Positions 58,571-64,000 of a DNA stretch of 64,000 nucleotides are shown one piece after another; the stretch's first letter is position 1, and every line of letters starts with the position of its first letter. The notes beneath the pieces are model-generated. The model was given only the letters and a program-made list of their open reading frames with translations, had not been told where the DNA came from and ran no database searches. Both the position numbers and the translations under genes were made by a program. Source of the stretch: Pegea sp. RAD2-039 (lineage: Eukaryota > Chordata > Thaliacea > Salpida > Salpidae). The DNA lies in the NCBI GenBank assembly GCA_034620365.1, contig JAQGEQ010000171.1, forward strand, positions 248,001 through 312,000. Direction: 5' to 3'.

Positions 58571-59595
58571 TTTTTTAGAACAAGTTGCAATGTAACCAAA
58601 GATAACGCTAAAATAAGTTTACAAAATTTACAATGACGACATAAATATTGCCTACTATACTATACTGAAATTTTCATTTTGAATAATTTAATGGTTTGTT
58701 GGCAATAATTTTGTTAAAGATTATTTTTTTAAACTTAGTTTCGAATATTTACCGGTTTGTATTTTTTCCATTTACAAAAAAAATGAAATTTAAAAAAGTC
58801 TTTAAAAGATGCTGTACCTTGAGAGCCTTACGTTGTAGTAATGCATAAGATATACCTCGTGGCATCATATGCTTGATGCTGCTTTTAGTAAAAGTATTGT
58901 TGTTAAGTAATAGTAGTCTTATACAACTCTAAATGTCGTAATTATCAAGCAACTAATTTTTTTCATTCATAAATTCATTTTATTCGATAATTTTGAATAT
59001 GATGTTTGTCTATTTAATGGAACTAAAACAAATCTCAAAATGTAAGAAAATACTTTAATGAAAATCTTGATAAAAAATTAATCGTTTTTTACTTTCATAA
59101 AAAAATAATATTATTCCTTATTTTTCCTAAGGACAAAGGTCACAGACCCACAAATACTAGACTCTTCTTATTCTATAAGAATGTCGACAATTGCGAAGAC
59201 AGCGCAGGTAGTGTAGTATTAAGTCATTTGATAGCTGTTAAGCTAATGATAATACTATTTTACTTGCCTCTACATATATCAATATAGGCTCTGCCTACCA
59301 GCATCATTACATCGGTTGTGGAGCTTGTAACATTGCTCAGCTGACGACTTGCACCATTACACTCACGCCATTCGTAACCTAGGCAGTGGTTATGGTCGAT
59401 AGCTATCCATGTTCAATACAGAAGAGTGGTTCAATAAAAAAACCTCCAATGGAAACGATAGAAGTAACAATTATACTAAGGCTTCTCATAGTTAAAGCTT
59501 TCTAAGTTAGTGCTGGAACCTGTTAGGAAGTACTTCATTAGTTTTTATGCAGAAGTTGCTTACTGCATGCAAATTGAACAAAATATAAAATACAG

Positions 59596-59686
59596 ATGAA
59601 ACTAGAAGAAGAATTGCCCCTTTCGGTAAACGTTGTACTGTGCAGAAGTATTCCAGCAGATTGGTACATAAATAATAATATCTGTG
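59596..59686 (+). other. Conserved candidate exon in the segmental repeat
   Basis: MKLEEELPLSVNVVLCRSIP followed by ADWYINNNICG, flanked by TACAG/ATG and G/GTAAGTTTC, conserved in all three copies (also 62922-63012 plus and about 56931-56841 minus). The open frame continues past the donor to 59790. It may be part of a multi-exon gene copied with the repeat; function unknown. The opposite strand is also open, so coding strand is uncertain. Confidence 0.35.
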
Positions 59687-61462
59687 GTAAGTTTCGTTGG
59701 TACCTAAAATTCTTGTTTACCAAAGTGTTAAGTAAGAAGACACAACCTTATATAAAAAGCGAAATTAGTGATATCTGTAATGTGGTTTAGCTCAAACAAA
59801 TAGAAAGTCCTGAGTAGTATCTTATTGCAAAATTGTTGACGCAAAAATATAGATCAACATATTTTAAAGGTTTGAGGGTATTTGCAAAATTGAAATCTAT
59901 GAAACACACGAACAATAATTTACATTCTTTACTATTTAAACAAGTAGATTGTATAGTAAATTAATTTACTGAAGCTTGTAATTGTCTGGAAAGAATCTAT
60001 GAGTCACTCCCCTTTTGCTAATTACTCTTTAAACACTTTGATTAATAAACCAATTTGTTGTTTAAGTGAGAAAAGAGAATTTTCATGATAAATTTACGTC
60101 AGTTTTTTTAGTTTTGATTTTTACCTTTTATTACTTTAAATGTTTTGAAACAAATTTTATAGATGACATCATCGCTAAAGACGTCATTATCTTTTATAGT
60201 ATTTTTCTGAAACGAAAAATAATCACAAAATAGTCATTCATGGGTTACCTCATTAACTTGTCACAACTGTGAATGTCTTTAAGATTGGCAACTAAATGAA
60301 AGATCTTTAGTGTAGTATGTTGTTTTTTGAGGATATAATAAAATATAAAATGCGAGATTTTAGTAGTAAAATCTCCCAAAAAATGTTAAACTTTAAATTG
60401 ATATCAAAATATGTGTTTGGTTCCTTTCAGCTAAAACACTATTTTTCAAGTTTGTCAAAACTATTGATGCGTTTATAGTAAAGATATAAATCTAAAATTT
60501 TTACAAAAAGTTGATATAAAGTTTAAAAGTAAAGGCTCAACAACTATTACCCGCTGGAATATATAATGCAATTTTCCACCTAAGCACGCGAGATTCACGT
60601 ATATATATATAGCATATAATTATTTATATATGAATTATCTCAAAAAAATTTTTTCAGGTAAAACGTTATTTCCGTGAACTACGCAAATATTGTATTATTT
60701 GCTATTAATAACCAATGGTAGGGTCCTTAATCAGCAACAATAAAACGGCTTTTGAACTTAATGTAATGATCTGGAGGTAAGCGATTAAAGCCAAGCTGGT
60801 TAATTGATTAAAGATAATAAATTTACTGGGTAAGTTTAATTACGAAACGTATATAGAGAATAGTTTTAAAATTTTTCATGTACTGTAATGTTGGCTTGGG
60901 CGGCTTTTAATCGGGGTCACCATAGTCCACGTTAAACTTGCGATTGGTAGCCTCCACGTAACAAAGTCGTTTAGTGGCCTCGATACTTTGTAATATACCA
61001 AATTTGCATACCTTATCTTTACAAAAATAGTTTACAAAAAATCAAGCACGTGATACAAAAATTAGTAAAGGTTTGCCTGTTATCTTTGAATTTTGACTTT
61101 AAAATTTATTTGACCCCCAAATCAATCTTGACAATGTAAAGTCTAACAAAGTATTAAATAAGGAAAATTTAATTGAAGGGAAATATCAATTGCTTCTTAA
61201 AAATCATTTTGTACTTTTGTATTTGTTTATGACATATCAAAGAAAATAAGAGACTTTTTTGATTATAGAAATTATTATTATTATAGAAAAGCTATTTTGT
61301 AAATTCAACAAAAAAATACTTTTTATTAATAACAACTTAATATTTCCTTCTATTTTCTTCTTATAAACTTTTAAATCATTCTTTTTAAGTTGTATCAGAC
61401 TACCTAGAATGGTGATTACATTAATCAATATTACAAACTTTGAATAATAAGCAGTTTATTCG

Positions 61463-61530
61463 AAAGGCTTGGAACTACTAGCATATAACACGTATTTGAC
61501 CTTGGTTGTTGTGAAAGAAACAGATTTGAC
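61463..61530 (+). pseudogene. Short ARF-like pseudogene fragment
   Basis: AGGCTTGGAACTACTAGCAT followed by ATAACAC, and further GACGAAGCAAATAGAGAG, align with the minus strand of the ARF pseudogene at about 19690-19770. About 70-80 bp only. Confidence 0.5.
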
Positions 61531-61902
61531 GAAGCAAATAGAGAGCCCGATACTATCTTAAATACTGATCTGACGAATCTAACAAGATTTTACTTATATT
61601 ATTGATAAAATTTTTTAAAATACAAATCTAGTTTGACTTGTTGTAAGAGCATTATTGAAAATTATAACGATTTGTAGCTATTATATATCTTAAATAGCTT
61701 TTAAGATAAAAACCTTTCAGCAAAGTGCAAAAGTAAACAAAGGAATAGTTGACGCCATCATAGCTTTTAGAAAAGATTTTAATCATAATTTCATCACATC
61801 AAAAAGGTGTGAGACAATTTAACTATCAACGGCCAGCATGTATCATTTGCTTTTGGTAGCAATGACGTCATCGTTTCAAGATTTTTAATAAGAGAACTTC
61901 TC

Positions 61903-64000
61903 AGAACAAGTTGCAATGTAACCAAAGATAACGCTAAAATAAGTTTACAAAATTTACAATGACGACATAAATATTGCCTACTATACTATACTGAAATTTT
62001 CATTTTGAATAATTTAATGGTTTGTTGGCAATAATTTTGTTAAAGATTATTTTTTTAAACTTAGTTTCGAATATTTACCGGTTTTTATTTTTTCCATTTA
62101 CAAAGAAAATGAAATTTAAATAAGTCTTTAAAAGATGCTGTACCTTGAGAGCCTTACGTTGTAGTAATGCATAAGATATACCTCGTGGCATCATATGCTT
62201 GATGCTGCTTTTTGTAAAAGTATTGTTGTTAAGTAATAGTAGTCTTATACAACTCTAAATGTCGTAATTATCAAGCAACTAATTTTTTTCATTCATAAAT
62301 TCATTTTATTCGATAATTTTGAATATGATGTTTGTCTATTTAATGGAACTAAAACAAATCTCAAAATGTAAGAAAATACTTTAATGAAAATCTTGATAAA
62401 AAATTAATCGTTTTTTACTTTCATAAAAAAATAATATTATTCCTTATTTTTCCTAAGGACAAAGGTCACAGACCCACAAATACTAGACTCTTCTTATTCT
62501 ATAAGAATGTCGACAATTGCGAAGACAGCGCAGGTAGTGTAGTATTAAGTCATTTGATAGCTGTTAAGCCAATGATAATACTATTTTACTTGCCTCTACA
62601 TATATCAATATAGGCTCTGCCTACCAGCATCATTACATCGGTTGTGGAGCTTGTAACATTGCTCAGCTGACGACTTGCACCATTACACTCACGCCATTCG
62701 TAACCTAGGCAGTGGTTATGGTCGATAGCTATCCATGTTCAATACAGAAAAGTGGTTCAATAAAAAAACCTCCAATAGAAACGATAGAAGTAACAATTAT
62801 ACTAAGGCTTCTCATAGTTAAAGCTTTCTAAGTTAGTGCTGGAACCTGTTAGGAAATACTTCATTAGTTTTTTTGCAGAAGTTGCTTACTGCATACAAAT
62901 TGAACAAAATATAAAATACAGATGAAACTAGAAGAAGAATTGCCCCTTTCGGTAAACGTTGTACTGTGCAGAAGTATTCCAGCAGATTGGTACATAAATA
63001 ATAATATCTGTGGTAAGTTTCGTTGGTACCTAAAATTCTTGTTTACCAAAGTGTTAAGTAAGAAGACACAACCTTATATGAAAAGCGAAATTAGTGATAT
63101 CTGTAATGTGGTTTAGCTCAAACAAATAGAAAGTCCTGAGTAGTATCTTATTGTAAAATTGTTGACGCTAAAACATAGATCAACATATTTTAAAGGTTTG
63201 AGGGTATTTGCAAAATTGAAATCTATGAAACACACGAACAATAATTTACATTCTTTACTATTTAAACAAGTAGATTGTATAGTAAATTAATTTACTGAAG
63301 CTTGTAATTGTCTGGAAAGAATCTATGAGTCACTCCCCTTTTGCTAATTACTCTTTAAACACTTTGATTAATAAATCAATTTGTTGTTTAAGTGAGAAAA
63401 GAGAATTTTCATGATAAATTTACGTCAATTTTTTTAGTTTTGATTTTTTTTATCTTTACCTTTTATTACTTTAAATGTTTTAAAACAAATTTTATAGATG
63501 AGATCATCGCTAATGACGTTATTATCTTTTATAGTATTTTTCTGAAACGAAAAATAATCACAAAATAGTCATTCATGGGTTACCTCATTAACTTGTCACA
63601 ACTGTGAATGTCTTTAAGATTGACAACTAAATGAAAGATCTTTAGTGTAGTATGTTGTTTTTTGAGGATATAATAAAATATAAAATGCGAGATTTTAGTT
63701 GTAAAATCTCTCAAAAAAAGTTAAACTTTAAATTGATATCAAAATATGTGTTTGGTTCCTTTCAGCTAAAACACTATTTTTCAAGTTTGTCAAAACTATT
63801 GATGCGTTTATAGTAAAGATATAAATCTAAAATTTTTACAAAAAGTTGATATAAAGTTTAAAAGTAAAGGCTCAACAACTATCACCCGATGGAATATATA
63901 ATGCAATTTTCCACCTAAGCACGCGAGATTCACGTATATATATATAGCATATAATTATTTATATATGAATTATCTCAAAAAAAATTTTTCAGGTAAAACG
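61903..64000 (+). repeat. Direct repeat unit 2, cut by the window edge
   Basis: Matches 58577-60665 nearly base for base, including the candidate exons. One difference is a larger AT insertion near 63445. It continues past 64000. Confidence 0.92.

Larger units (their letters stand above)
58577..61902 (+). repeat. Direct repeat unit 1 (period about 3.33 kb)
   Basis: 58577 to at least 60665 recurs at 61903-64000 with only scattered substitutions and small indels (offset 3326-3335 bp). The rest of the unit (60666-61902) cannot be compared because the second copy runs off the window. Conserved splice-like pieces: GTCACAGACCCACAAATACT region (59146-59207), then donor GTAGTG, acceptor at 59287, and an exon-like 59596-59686 with CAG before ATG and donor GTAAGTTTCG. 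Confidence 0.92.

Overview
The window is animal nuclear DNA: AT-rich, with spliced genes whose introns are mostly 40-230 bp, replication-dependent core histone genes ending in metazoan-type 3' stem-loops, and several kinds of decayed retrotransposon. DNAAF1, FAM221A, TBATA and a TRPV channel point to a ciliated invertebrate with a fairly compact genome. I cannot name the species from the sequence alone.

Left part (1-18.4 kb): three genes lie head-to-tail on the minus strand. They are a large GNAT-domain protein with a 17-residue tandem repeat and a possible ADP-ribosyltransferase-like end (6768-3102), a small acidic protein (2911-1912), and DNAAF1 (1601-1, running off the left edge). Next come an intronless TBATA/SPATIAL gene (9524-8400, minus), a 16-exon invertebrate TRPV channel (13004-16162, plus) and FAM221A (18381-17617, minus), whose 3' end overlaps a plus-strand ORF. 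Most of these genes relate to motile or sensory cilia by family, so the left third has a cilium flavour.

Middle (19.4-40.3 kb): an ARF-like GTPase pseudogene and a CR1/jockey-like LINE relic precede a histone cluster. The basic unit is H2A(-) H2B(+) H4(-) H3(-) H1(-). It is present as a complete left unit (22.9-27.3 kb) and a complete right unit (35.0-39.2 kb). Between them lies an inverted H1(+) H3(+) pair. The left H3-H1 block and the inverted block form a 2.7-kb inverted repeat around a 2.8-kb spacer that holds a broken C2H2 zinc-finger gene and LINE pieces. Every functional histone gene has a 16-nt stem-loop. Most histone intergenic regions carry a CRE/ATF-like TGACGTCATCGA-type element. 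H2A/H2B pairs share 175-bp bidirectional promoters.

Right part (40.3-64 kb): sparse, AT-rich DNA. It contains a small two-exon gene, a second zinc-finger pseudogene, and two paralogous four-exon genes with identical intron positions (47686-48699 minus, 53907-54872 plus; weakly FABP/lipocalin-like). An RTE-like LINE relic abuts a 382-bp LTR of Ty3/gypsy character. From 56.4 kb to the right edge there is a three-copy segmental repeat: one inverted copy, then a 3.33-kb direct repeat running off the window. It carries conserved splice-like exons of no family I recognise.

Exon boundaries were deduced by hand from GT/AG sites, reading-frame continuity and family similarity. They should be treated as models.
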